DNA of 64,000 nt, taken from NCBI GenBank assembly GCA_037013495.1, contig CM072806.1:26290001-26354000 (forward strand), written 5' to 3'. The notes under the pieces were generated by a model, which worked only from the letters and a program-made list of their open reading frames with translations, made no database searches and was not told the origin of the DNA. The stretch comes from Hippophae tibetana. Its lineage: Eukaryota; Streptophyta; Magnoliopsida; Rosales; Elaeagnaceae. A program made the position numbers and the translations under genes. Positions 10,810 through 22,529 of the stretch are shown piece after piece; positions within the stretch are counted from its first letter, which is position 1, and every line of letters starts with the position of its first letter.

Positions 10810-12218
10810 CCCCCTTCCCTTTACTTCAAAACACACCTTCAAAACACACTTCTCTCTTCTTTCTTTCTCTCATTTCTTAGTTTTTAAGTTTTTCTTAGTT
10901 TCTTTCTTAGTTTCTAAGCTTTTCTTAGTTTTTCTCTTAGTTTTTAGTTCAATTCTCTTAGTTGTAGAGTTCTTCTCTTTTTGAGAGGAACTTGTAATGT
11001 TTTTGTAATAATTTAGCTTTTTGATTCAATAAATGGGAGTGCAAATTCCGCTTGGAGGTTTTCCAGCAACGGGAATAGCGTCGAAGTTCTGTAAGGATTT
11101 TATTTTCTTTACAGATATTTTTATGCTTTATTCTTACATGTTATATTTAATTTGTCTGTGGTTAAATTTAACTATGCTGGCTATTTAGTAAACATGATGT
11201 AATAATGACGTTGTTATGCTTGCGAAATATTAAATAGGTAAAAATCTCTAAAATGAATTGATTTTGTTTTTATTCAAGATTTTATATTAAGAATGTTAGA
11301 GAGAAATATATTATTTTTCATTACAAACTTAAACCTGAAAATTAGATTTTAAGGTTTAGTTGTCCGGTCTAATTTAGAGTAGTGCTCTTTTATTTATTGG
11401 TACAATCGCCCGGTAGTTAGAGTGAAACTCTATTTCAAAAGTTTTTATAAGAATTATTATGTGAAAATGTATTGACAACATGTTTTCAATAGTGGTTTTA
11501 AAACTTGAAAGTTAGTACTCGGATAATTAAATTCTTATGTTTAATTTGGACACCTTGAATAAAGTTTAAACTGTCTAACCCCACCAAAGTTGGCATTTAA
11601 ATGGTTCATTTTCAATCTCTTAGAAAAAGGAATTAATTTAATTAAGCATATTAGTTATCAACCCCACCCATAGGTGTTAATTGATTTGTTTAGTTAACAA
11701 AGAATATCTAACCCCACCAAAGGTGGTATTTATATAAAAAGAGAGAATCAATAAAATATCAATTTATATCTTTAATAACCTAGATAATATGAGCAAGCAT
11801 AATTAATTTAGTTATTATATCCATAAATACTCCACTAATATAAATGATAAAATTTGCATAAATATTTATTGAATTTGTATCTATGTTTATTTTTAGATAA
11901 ATATTATTTAAATTTGTATCTATGTTTATTTTTATGTTATTAGATTATATTTATTAATCTGTATATATGTCTATTTTTATGTTATTAGATTAGGAACACA
12001 AAAACCAAACTATCGTGACAGGATGTTTAGGATTTAATTTCGTTTTTAAAAGTTTGAATAATAAATTAAAAACCACATACATTTCTTCCTTAGATCGACC
12101 TTGCGAGTATACTTATCATTTTCTTCAAAATGATTCGTGCACTTGCGAGAGTTTTATAAATATTAAAACCAAAGTATTGGCAAGAATCGGCGATGTCAGT
12201 TTTCGCTCATCAAGTTTT

Positions 12219-12236
12219 TGGCGCCGTTACCGGGGA
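12219..12236 (+). other. Primer-binding site, tRNA-Asp type (copy A)
   Basis: TGGCGCCGTTACCGGGGA starts seven bases after the LTR end. It matches, with one difference, the 3' end complement of plant tRNA-Asp (TGGCGCCGTTGCCGGGGA), the primer known for Athila elements. Confidence 0.85.
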
Positions 12237-12423
12237 AAGAATAGCGTTTTTTAAATTATTTATCAAAATTTTAAAAACATTTTTTGTGCTGTAAATAATT
12301 GTGATTTTATTTAATAAAAAAATAATAATCAAATTTCAAAATTCATAAAAAAAAATAATAAATAAATAATTTTTTTTATAGTAAAAATAATTTAGAAATT
12401 TGAAATTTGAATAAAAAAAAATT

Positions 12424-12735
12424 TTACCGTTCATGAATAGTAAAAAAAATTCAAAAATTAAAATTTCAAAAATTTTAAGTTAATAAGAAATAATATAGCG
12501 TGAATAGTAAAATAAAATTACCGTTCAAAAATAAAAAAAATTCAAAAAAATTAAAATTTCAAAAATTTTAAGTTAATAAGAAATAATATAGCGTGAATAG
12601 TAAAATAAAATTACCGTTCATAAATAGTAAAAAAAAATTCAAAAATTAAAATTTCAAAAATTTTAAGTTAATAAGAAATAATATAGGTGAATAGTAAAAT
12701 AAAATTATCGTTCATGAATAGTAAAAAAAAAATTT
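12424..12735 (+). repeat. Leader repeat, about three units of 94 bp
   Basis: The block AAGTTAATAAGAAATAATAT recurs at about 12477, 12570 and 12665, each time with a flanking GTGAATAGTAAAATAAAATTA(C/T)CGTTCA. Copy B has a shorter, much more degenerate version of this leader, so the array is variable between copies. Confidence 0.75.
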
Positions 12736-12789
12736 AAAAATTTACTTGAACTTATACCTAATTAACTAAATAGCATGAAAAGTAAAAAT

Positions 12790-12935
12790 CTAAGGGAGTT
12801 CTGTCTATGAGACTAGTTCTTGGAAGCCTTTGTGCCACTCGTCTTTCCTGGGAACGTTGTTTTGGCTAGGAGAATGGTTTTTAAAAAGCCGTTGCACCAC
12901 CATTCTTTCCTGCGAGCACTCTTGTTTAATACTGA
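12790..12935 (+). other. Conserved leader segment with an internal imperfect repeat
   Basis: This segment has balanced base composition in an A/T-homopolymer leader and is kept in copy B (21970-22110, reverse) despite heavy indels around it. Two halves resemble each other: GAAGCCTTTGTGCCACTCGTCTTTCCTGGGA-like and AAAGCCGTTGCACCACCATTCTTTCCTGCGA-like. It lies between the primer site and gag, where packaging or translation signals of LTR elements are found. That role is inference. Confidence 0.4.
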
Positions 12936-13051
12936 TTATGTTATTTAAAAAAAAATTTAAATAGTTTAGTTTAGTGTTTTGTACCATGTAAATTTTCTCT
13001 AAATTTTTTATTTTGTTGACAGGAGTTTTAAATTTACGTTTACAATAGTCT

Positions 13052-14391
13052 ATGCGTGGTAGGAGATCCTTAGGAAACCCCCTTACACCATATGTAAATA
13101 ATATTCATAAATTTAAACAAGTGTCAACAACACTGGATTCCATCCATCAACCTGTTTTTGAGCCAAACATAGAACCAAGTCTTAATCCTTTACTAGAACC
13201 GAAAGAAATGGAAGAAAACCAACATGTTAGGGAAACCACGATGAAGGAGTTTGCAAGACCGGTGATTGGCACGGCAACTGCCGCTATCCAGTTGGGTGAG
13301 GCTGCTCGGAATTATGACCTTAAAAATATTCATTTTTCTATGCTTCCTTCCTTTTATGGGCTACCTAATGAAGATTCTCTTTCCTTTATGAGAGATTTCT
13401 ATGCTACGGTCCAAACATTCCCCCTCGGTATTCTAAACGAGGATCAACTTAGAATGAGATATTTTCCCTACACTTTAAAGGATAAGGCCAAAGCTTGGTT
13501 GATGTCATTTCCCCAGGTTCTCTGATGACATGGGGTAACATTTACAATAAATTCATGGGAAAATTCTATTCCCACCAAAAAACATCAGAGTTGAGAGGAA
13601 AGATTGCTACTTTCTCTCAGATGGAAGGAGAACCATTCCATGAAGCTTGGGATAGGTTCAAAAATTTTCTCACTCAATGTCCCCATCACAGCTTTCCCCT
13701 GCAGTTGCAGAACCAATTCTTTTACGATGGACTTACACAACAATGTCAGTTCATTGTCGACAACGCTGCAGGAGGAGCAATAGGAGAAAAGACTGCCTCA
13801 GAGACGTATAACCTCTTTGAGATGTTGGGTGCTAATTCCCAACAGAAAAGCTCCCAAGTGAGAAAAGCTGGAGTTCATGAAATCGACTCCAGTAATGAAG
13901 TTCAACAACAACTTGTTCAATTGACTAAGCAAGTTGCCCTTCTCGCTACACAAACCAACACCAATAATGAACAATATGGTTTGTATAGCAACATGGGACA
14001 TGGTACTGAAGCCTGTCCATATCAAGGAGAAACAACAACTGGACCTGAACAGGTTAATGTGTTGGGAGCATATCAACATAGACCAAGGTTTGACCCCATT
14101 TCAAATACCTATAATCCTGGGTGGAGAAGTCATCCAAATTTCTCTTGGAGGCAAAACAACCCTCCTTTCACTCAAAGCTCAAACCAGGCAGGCCAGCAAT
14201 TCTACCCACCTATTCCAAGAAGCATTCCCAATAAACCAACCCTCGAGGACAACTTGAATTCTTTTATTCAAGTTTGTAGGGATAACCAATCTAAAACCAA
14301 TCAACGGTTGGACTCTGTGGAAGCTTCTATCAAAAAGGTGGAAGTTCAAGTTGAACAGTTAGTTGAACATTTGCAAAAAAGCAAAGACTAA
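13052..14391 (+). pseudogene. gag: Athila gag1, first of two gag genes in copy A
   Basis: Structural protein of the element's virus-like particle. The capsid core (about 13290-13830) carries LPSFYGLPNEDSLSFMRDF, FPYTLKDKAKAWL and HEAWDRFKNFLTQCP, all typical of plant Athila/Tat gag. A C-terminal region has Gln-rich and Asn-rich stretches and a putative coiled coil ending in EQLVEHLQKSKD. The 350 bp after it (to 14743) hold no gene but include CATGGGAGGTCACCCA, a form of the motif that follows pol in copy B. The second gag begins at 14744. This copy is close to whole, with one or two breaks. Confidence 0.8.
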
Positions 14392-14743
14392 TTTGATAGT
14401 CAAATGAATTCAATGAAGAGGAGACATTGAGTTTTTCATTCTGCAATCTCCAAGCAACGTCTTACTAGAAGACGATAAATTTTAGTCCTGCATGGGAGGT
14501 CACCCATTATTGTATTTTCCTTTGTTTTAGTTTGCGTGTAATAAAATTCAAATGAAATAAATTCGTTTGTTTCAAAAATTGTGTCCATTCGTTAAAATTA
14601 AAAAAAAAATTAGGTTCCTTGCACCTTTTTGCTTTTACGTTTTATCAAGTTATAAATATTTCTTAGAGATATCTACTATTGTTTTTTAAGAGCAAAATGT
14701 TGATACACAATAGGAGGAAGATCATTTTCAACTACAAACAACC

Positions 14744-16690
14744 ATGGGAGATGCTGAAGATAGGCGGAAAAAGATGAAAGACTATACAATGCCAATCATT
14801 GGCAATGTAACTTCCGGCATCCAATTACAAGAGGCTACAAGGAATTATGAATTGAAAAAGATTCATTATTCTTTGTTGCCTTCCTTTTACGGTATCCCTA
14901 ATGAAGACCCTTTACATTTCATTCGAGAATTCTATGCTATTGTCCAAACATTTCCACTACATGCAATTAATGAAGATCACCTTAGGATGATGTGTTTTCC
15001 TTACACTCTCAAAGATAGAGCTTGGTCATGGTTCATTACTCTACAGTCAGGTTCTCTTAAAACTTGGGAGGCAGTCTATGAAATTTTTATGGGTAGGTTC
15101 TATTCCCATCAAAAGACTGTTGATCTAAGAACAAAGATAGCAACATTTTCTCAAATGTATGAAGAGCCCTTTCATGAAGCTTGGGAACGATTCAAATTCC
15201 TTTTCATTCAATGTCAAAATCATAGCTTTCCATTACAGCTATAAAACCAATTCTTTTATGATGGATTGACACTACAGAGTCAATACATGGTTGATAATGC
15301 TGCTGGAGGTGCTGTAGGAGAAAAGACCGCAGAGGAAACCTATAATCTTTATGAGCTATTGGGTTCTAATTCCCAACAAAGAGGTGGTAGAAGTAAAGCA
15401 AGGGTCAATGAAGTTGGCTCTGATAATGAGATAACCTTGCAACTTGCGGAATTGACTAAACAAGTGCAATTCCTCACTACCCACCAAATTTCAAATCAAG
15501 AGGTATGTGAAGTGTGTTGTTCAATTGGACATGGTACTCATAATTGTTCAAATACTTGTGATTCTAGTGTCGATGCCATAGAGGAAGTCCAATCTTTTCA
15601 AAGGTATCATCCAAACACCTATAATCACCCAGCCTACACCCAATATCCAACACTAAGGTCGGATAACAACCACCCTTACCCACCAAGCCAATCTTTTAAG
15701 CCAACCTTAGAAGATAGCTTGAATGCTTTTATTCAAGTTAGTCGTGACAACCAATTGATGACTAATCAAAGGTTGAACACCATGGAGGCTTCGGTTAAAA
15801 GGATTGAATCTAAAGTTGGGCAACTGGCTGAACAAATACAAAAGAAAGAACCAGGAAAGTTGCCTAGTCAACAAGAACAAGCAAAGGATGTAAGAACCCT
15901 TCGAAGTGGTAAGGTAGTCAATACCAGTTTACCTGAAATCTCTAACAATCTACCTTGTAGTTCAGGTAACAAAGAAGGCGATATTCTAATCTCGCAAAAA
16001 GGAGAAACAAGTGTTAAACTTAACAAGCCTTCTGAAAAACTCATTGGGGGGTCATCTGACACCCCCAAAATTCAAAAGATAACAGAACCACACCATATAC
16101 AAGTACCTTTTCCCCATCGGTTAAAAGAATCCAAACAAGATAAGCAATTCTATGATCTTTTTAATATGCTCTCTAAAGTAAATATCAATTTACCATTATT
16201 AGAAGTGATCATGAATGTGCCCTCATATGCCAAGTTTTTCAAAGAGTTGAACACTAAGAAAAGGAGGTATGAACTGAATGAACGAGTAGTAGTATCAGAA
16301 ATTTCTAGCGCTGTACTTCAGCACAAACTACCCCCTAAGTTGAAAGACCCTGGAAGTTTTATTATAAACATAACTATGGGGGATAGGAAGGTTACTAAAG
16401 CAATGCTTGATTTAGGTGCTAGTATAAATTTGATGCCCTACTCTATATTCTTACAGCTCAATCTAGGGGATTTAAAACCCACAACTATGTCCCTTCAACT
16501 TGCAGATAGATCTCTTAAATATCCAGAGGGAATAGTTGAGGATGTTTTGGTACAGGTAGACAAACTGATAATACCTGTTGACTTTGTGGTTCTGGATATG
16601 CAAGAAAATCCAGCATTGGACAGAGAGCACACAATATTGCTTGGTAGACCATTTATGGCAACTACTAAAACTATAATTGATGTCTAAGAT
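14744..16690 (+). pseudogene. gag-pro: Second gag and protease region of Athila copy A
   Basis: The capsid core near 14800-15250 parallels gag1 (LPSFYGIPNEDPLHFIREF, FPYTLKDR, HEAWERFKFLFIQC) but differs at roughly a third of positions. Next comes a Cys/His patch (VCEVCCSIGHGTHNC near 15505-15550), then linkers, then the aspartic protease with KLPPKLKDPGSF, LDLGASINLMPYS and ILLGRPFMATTKTIIDV (about 16320-16690). The D-L-G active-site triplet is normal for this lineage. It runs on towards pol; the region is broken in a few places. Confidence 0.8.
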
Positions 16691-17199
16691 GGAAATTTGA
16701 CAATGACAGTCTTAGGAGAGACTGTTCATTTTAAAGTTTTTGATTCTTCACCTTTCCCTTCTATTTCTGCCATCGAAGAAATATTCGATGTTGACCCTTT
16801 GAATAATCTGGTCCAAAGCACCTTTTTCCAAACCAGAATAGAAGACAAGCTTGAAACTGTTCTTACACTTGAAAAGGTCGAAGAAGATTTAGATGAGGAA
16901 ATTAATGGGTACCTTAAACAACTAGACAATGATGAAGTGATGACAAAATCTAGTACACTTTTAAATCTACCCAGTTCTTCATCTAGTAAAGAGGCCAATC
17001 CACTTGAACTTGAACTCAAAGACTTACCTGAGCACTTAAAATATGTGTTTTTGGGAGAAGGAGAAACTTATCCAGTGATAATTTCTTCAACCTTGACCAA
17101 ACCACAAGAAAAGGAACTCATCAAAGTGCTTAAACATTTTAAGAAATCTATAGGTTGGAGTATAGGGGATATAAGAGGCATTAGTCCAACAACGTGTAT

Positions 17200-18560
17200 G
17201 CACAAGATCAACTTGGAGGATGGTGCTAAACCTGTACGAGAGGCCCAAAGAAGACTAAACCCAAACATGCAAGAGGTAGTTAAAAAGGAAATTCTTAAAT
17301 TATTAGAAGAAGGGATTATCTATCCTATTGCGGATAGTAAGTGGGTTAGTCCAGTGCATGTGGTACCAAAGAAATCTGGGATAACAGTTGTTAAAAATGA
17401 CAAAAGTGAATTAGTGCCCACTAGAATAATCACTGGATGGAGAATGTGTATAGATTTTAGGAAACTAAATTTATATACGAAAAAGGATCACTTTCCTCTT
17501 CCATTCATTGATCAAATGTTGGAAAGATTAGCTGGGCACGAATTTTACTGTTTTTTTGGATGGATTGTCTGGATATTATCAAGTACCCATAGCACCAGAA
17601 GATCAGGAAAAGACCACATTTACATGTCCTTTTGGGACATTTGCTTTTCGCAGAATGCCATTTGGGTTATGCAATGCCCCTGCCACTTTCCAGAGATGCA
17701 TGATATCTATTTTCTCGGACATGGTGGAAAAATTCATTGAGATTTTCATGGACGATTTCTCTGTCTTTGGGAACTCATTTGATGATTGCTTACATAAATT
17801 GACTTTGGTTTTAGAAAGATGCATTGAATGCAATCTCACCCTTAGTTGGGAGAAAAGTCATTTTATGGTTCATCAAGGGATAGTTTTAGGACATATAATT
17901 TCAAACAAAGGTATTGAAGTTGATAAGGCAAAAGTTGAATTGATATCCAAACTACCTCCCCCTACATCTGTGAAGGGGATAAGAAACTTCTTGGGACATG
18001 CAGGATTTTACAGCCGATTTATTAAAGATTTCTCTAAAATAAGTCGTCCCTTATGTAACTTGCTATCCAAAGATGCTGATTTTGATTTCAACAATGACTG
18101 CCTTACTTCCTTTAATACCTTGAAAGATAAACAAACATCTACCCCTGTTATTATGGCACCAAACTGGTCTTTACCTTTTGAAATAATGTGTGACGCTTCT
18201 GATTATGCAATAGAAGCAGTCCTGGGACAAAGAGTGGATAAGCGTTTGCATGTCATCTACTATGCTAGCAAAACACTCAATGATGCCCAAATGAATTATA
18301 CCACCACTGAAAAGGAATTCTTGGCTATAGTATTCTCTTTAGACAAATTTTGGTATTATTTAGTAGGATCTAAAGTGATTGTGCATTCTGATCATGCTGC
18401 TTTAAGATACCTATTAAGTAAACCAAATGCCAAGCCAAGATTAATCAGGTGGGTCTTACTCTTACAAGAATTTGACCTAGAAATCAAGGATAAGAAAGGC
18501 ACTGAAAACTTAGTAGCTGACCATTTGTCTAGGTTGATTTCTGACTTCAATTCTCTTAAA
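17200..18560 (+). pseudogene. pol: Athila reverse transcriptase and RNase H, copy A
   Basis: Copies element RNA into DNA. RT motifs in order: [64 protein letters not shown] and the polymerase centre [10 protein letters not shown]. The RNase H follows with [42 protein letters not shown] and ADHLSRL. A 1-kb linker with an acidic stretch (16700-17200) joins protease and RT. Nearly identical to the RT of copy B (27402-28900, reverse). Confidence 0.85.
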
Positions 18561-18779
18561 GATGAGAGTAATGAAGATATAGTTGAAACCTTTCCTGATG
18601 AACAGTTATTTTTCATAGGTCTGAACCCATGGTATGCTGATATTGTAAACTATCTTGCCACTGGTGTTTTGCGACCTAACACTTCATATCAGGACAAGAA
18701 AAGGTTTTTTAAAACTATTAAGGACTATTTCTGGGATGACCCTTATTTATACAAGATTGGTCAAGATCAAGTCATCCGG

Positions 18780-19800
18780 AGATGTGTACCTGAAGAAGAA
18801 CATAAGAGCATTCTAACTTTTTGTCATGAACTTCATTGTGGGGGTCATTTTGGAGGTGAAAAGACAGCCCGTAAGATATTACAGTCTGGATTCTTTTGGC
18901 CCACTCTTTTTAAAGATGCTCATATGTTTTGTGCACAATGTGATAGATGTCAAAGAACAGGAAACATAAGCAAAAGAGATGAAATGCCTTTGACATCTAA
19001 TTTAGTTGTTGAACTCTTTGATGTATGGGGGATTGACTTTATGGGTCCTTTTCCCCCATCTAATGGTTTTCAATACATTTTGGTTGCTGTGGATTATGTG
19101 TCCAAGTGGGTAGAAGCTATCCCCACCAAAACCAATGATGCTAATGTTGTTGTGAAATTCTTGAAAGATTTAATATTCAGTAGGTTCGGAGCGCCTAGAG
19201 CTATAATAAGTGATGGAGGTAGCCATTTTTGTAACAAACTCTTTGATGGAGTACTAAACAAGTACAACATCACACATAAAGTAGCTACTCCATATCATCC
19301 TCAAACTTCCGGTTTAGTGGAAGTAAGTAATAGGCAAATTAAGGGAATATTGGAACGCACTGTGCGTCCTTCAAGGAAGGATTGGGCATTTAAGTTAAAT
19401 GATGCCTTATAGGCATACCGCACCGCTTACAAAACACCTATTGGGATGAGCCCTTACCGGTTAATCTTTGGGAAAGCGTGCCACCTTCCAGTTGAACTTG
19501 AACACAAGGCTTACTGGGCAATTAAAGAGTTAAACATGGATTTAGATAAAGCAGGTGAAAAACGATTACTCCAGCTTCATGACTTGGAAGAAATTAGGAA
19601 TGAAGCTTATGAAAATGCCAAATTATACAAATAGCGTACTAAGCGCTATCATGACAAGAGGCTAGTTCCTAAGACTTTTCACCCTGGAATGAAAGTTCTT
19701 TTATTTAACTCTCGTTTGAGATTGTTTCCAGGAAAGCTGAGATCAAGATGGGATGGACCATTCAAAATAGTTCAGGTATTTGAACATGGAGTGGTAGAAC
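18780..19800 (+). pseudogene. int: Athila integrase, copy A
   Basis: Inserts the element's DNA into the genome. An HHCC zinc-binding part ([17 protein letters not shown] ... CAQCDRCQ) is followed by a catalytic core with [21 protein letters not shown] and [19 protein letters not shown]-terminal region with [18 protein letters not shown] follows. No chromodomain, as expected for Athila. Confidence 0.85.
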
Positions 19801-19809
19801 TATTGGTGA

Positions 19810-21353
19810 AAAGTTACCATGCTTAAAAAAATAAATAAAAAATATATATATAATAAAAATAAAAAAAATAATATATTTTCTCACAAAAAATTATCATTTC
19901 TTTAAATCAAATTTAAGTAAATAGTTAAGTCTTTTGTACTGTTAGATTAATTTTTGAAAACATATCATGAAATATTTTGTAATTATTTTTGATAATTAGT
20001 TAGTTTTTGTCATAACTAGTATTTCTTGATAGAATGTGCAAATTATATTAAACCCAAAATCGGTGTTTATGAATTTTTTTAGTGTAGAATATCCTTCTAA
20101 GATATAATTTGAGCCTAATTTCTTTTATTCAGAGTGCAATATATATTTTTTTCTACTCCAAACACATTTCTTATTTATTCAAATTTTTAGATGATCTCTA
20201 TAGGTATTAGCATTGAATGTATGAATTTTTTCTCATCTTAAATAGAGTATCATATATTTTTTATTATTATTTTTGCTTAGATTAAATGATTTGAGTAGAA
20301 ATTGATAGTATATGCTTATATCTCATTTATGCATGACTGTTACAAAAACAAAAAGACATATCTGGGGTTACCTAAACCAAGATCAAACAGAAAAGCCACA
20401 AAATTAACCACTCACCAAATTCCAAAAAAAAAAATGTACAATCTGTACATGGGTTGACTCTCTAAACTATACATATATTGAAAAAAAATTAAAATATATA
20501 TATATATAGAGAGATAAAAAATATAGTATCATCTACATATTATGACTCACATTGCCAACAAAGTTGTGAGTAAAGGCTAAATACAAAAGAAAGATATAGG
20601 AAGTAATTCCCTAAAAAGTCATTGCAATTTCTTCATTTGTAAAAAGCATATATCTTGAAATTCTTTCTTAATGAGTTTGATTTATGCATGAAAATAATTT
20701 TTATATATGATATCTTTATAATTTATACATTCGATTCCTTTCATGAGATCAATGTTAAAATAACACTTTGAGCCTTTATTCTTTATACATCAACTCTTTC
20801 GCATATAAATTAGTATGAGTGTTTGAACCCATAGGATTCAGTGTTTTGAGAGTATTGACTTGTGAGGAATAGAGTCGAAGCGAATTCTGATTCATGACAC
20901 TGAAATTGGGTAAAATTAAATTGATACATTTTTGAAATGAAATATGAAAATGATTTTCGACTAATTATTATAATAAAATCATGATTGTTTAAAGAGATTA
21001 AAATAACTTATGCTTGAGATTTTAATTATGATCTTAAAAGAGATTAAAAAGTATGAGACATTTTTGTGATATGTTGTTTTCTTTTATCCTTAAATTAATT
21101 TTTGATTTTGTTGTAATTTTAGTTTTTGATTTGATTGTTTTTATAGTTTTTTTTTATTTTTTACATTTAGTTCAATATTTGTGGGTATCATTACTGAAAA
21201 CCCTCACGAGACTCAATCTCGTCCACTAGGGCAACCTAGGGGTTTAAAGGCTTGTTGCATAGGCTAAATGCAACCGTTTCAATCCACGAAAGTGATTTAG
21301 GATAGTTTAATTTTTAGTTTTTATCGCTTCTCTTGCTAAGAGACTAGCAAGAA
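19810..21353 (+). other. 3' non-coding region of Athila copy A
   Basis: A+T-rich, no convincing ORF. It matches 24379-25905 of copy B in reverse and ends in AAGCTGGTTGGGGGTTG, the polypurine tract before the 3' LTR. Many Athila elements carry an envelope-like ORF here; none is visible. Confidence 0.7.
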
Positions 21354-21368
21354 GCTGGTTGGGGGTTG

Positions 21369-21670
21369 TGATGAGTGCTCAAAAAGCACTAAAATAACCA
21401 TGATTTTATGCACATTAATTGATTAAAAATATATATATTTATATGTTTTATCATATATTTATATAAATTTGTCTTTTTCGGAATCACGGGTATTTTTTAT
21501 TGTTTTTCAGGTATTTTGGCTTAAAAACGCAACGTAAAGACTCAAAGAGGAATACTTGAAGCAATATATCACAAATATATTAATAAATAAGTGGGGAAAA
21601 GTCAACAAACATGAAAAAATTGGACAAAATGGGTCAAAAATGTCAAAAATGTCAAAAATGTCAAAAACAG
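21369..21670 (+). repeat. 3' LTR portion of Athila copy A, ending at the A/B junction
   Basis: Matches the first 300 bp of the 5' LTR from TGATGAGTGCTC onward. It ends in a run of GTCAAAAATG units, at CAAAAACAG, where reverse-complement gag leader of copy B begins (GTTGATGGGTAG). Both sequences share AAAAACAG at the join (about 21663-21670). Confidence 0.8.
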
Positions 21671-22505
21671 GTTGATGGGTAGAATCAATTTTGTTGACAC
21701 TTGTTTAAATTTATGAATATTATTTACATATGGTGTAAGGGGATTTCCTAAGGATCTCCTACCACACATAGACTATTGTAAACGTAAATTTAAAACTCCT
21801 GTAAAAAAAATAAAAAATTTAGAGAAAATTTACATGGTACAAAACACTAAACAAAACTAGTTAAAAAAACTATTTTTTTTATTTTTTATTTTTATTTTAT
21901 TATTATTAATTTTTTTATTTATTTTTTATTTTTTATTTATTTTTTATTTTTTTTAAATAACATAATCAGTATTAACCAAGAGTGCTCCCAGGAAAGAATG
22001 GTGGTGCAACGGCTCCTTAAAAACCATTCTCTTAGCCAAAACAACGTTCCTAGGAAAGACTAGTGGCATAAAGGCTTCCAAGAACTAGTCTCTTAGACAG
22101 AACTCGCTTAGATTTTTACTTTTCATGCTATTTAGTTAATTAGTTATAAATTCAAGTAAATTTTTTTTTTATAATTTATGAACGGTAATTTTATTTTACT
22201 ATTCACCTATATTAAAAAAAATTGAAATTTTAATTTTTCAATTTTTGAATTTTTGAATTTTTTATTTTTTTTATTTTTTTATTTTATTTTTTTATTTTTT
22301 TACTATTCATGAACGGTAAAAAATTTTATTCAATTTTCCAATTATTTTTACTATTAAAAAAAATTTATTTATTTTTATTTTATTTTATTTTATTTTTTAT
22401 TTCTTATAAATTTTGAAATTTGATTATTGTTAAAAAAATCACAATTATTTACAGCACAAAAATATTTTTTAAAATTTTGATAAATAATTTAAAAACGTTA
22501 TTCCT

Positions 22506-22523
22506 TCCCCAGCAACGGCGCCA
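22506..22523 (-). other. Primer-binding site, tRNA-Asp type (copy B)
   Basis: Read on the - strand this is TGGCGCCGTTGCTGGGGA, next to the LTR end at 22530. It is the same primer type as copy A, with a different single difference from the tRNA. Confidence 0.8.
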
Positions 22524-22529
22524 AAAACT

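Larger units (their letters stand above)
10217..12212 (+). repeat. 5' LTR of Athila copy A (1,996 bp)
   Basis: Begins TGATGAGTGCTC and ends TTTTCGCTCATCA, so the ends are TG...CA inside a short inverted repeat TGATGAG / CTCATCA. The primer site follows after six bases. It contains runs of GTCAAAAA, a very G+C-rich block at about 10518-10680, the palindrome TGACGTCA, a TATA box and an AATAAA near 11028. The region near 11868-11995 has short direct repeats around TTTGTATCTATGTTTATTTT. Confidence 0.9.
10217..21670 (+). mobile_element. Athila-type Ty3/gypsy element, copy A
   Basis: Parts in order: 5' LTR 10217-12212; tRNA-Asp-type primer site 12219-12236; leader 12237-13051; gag1 13052-14391; a second gag and protease about 14744-16690; RT and RNase H about 17200-18560; integrase about 18780-19800; 3' non-coding part to 21353; polypurine tract GGTTGGGGG near 21357-21365; and the first part of a 3' LTR, 21369 to about 21670. 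The lineage is clear from the LDLGASINLMPYS protease, the FMDDFSVFG polymerase motif and the primer site. The element is broken, with about five to ten breaks. No envelope-like ORF was seen in the 1.5-kb 3' region. It is young, because pol is almost identical to copy B. Confidence 0.85.

Noticed and set aside
17556-18616. Reverse-strand ORFs opposite Athila pol (for example 18392-18616 and 17603-17839)
   Set aside because: Shadows of the pol reading frame; they occur identically opposite pol in copy B.
20040-21350. Envelope-like gene in the 3' region of Athila copy A
   Set aside because: Looked for because some Athila lineages have one. No ORF of useful length and no signal peptide or membrane pattern in A or in B (24379-26260).
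22160-22400. Possible tRNA or structured RNA gene in the A/T-rich leader
   Set aside because: The only tRNA-like signal nearby is the 18-bp primer-binding site. No cloverleaf or promoter boxes.
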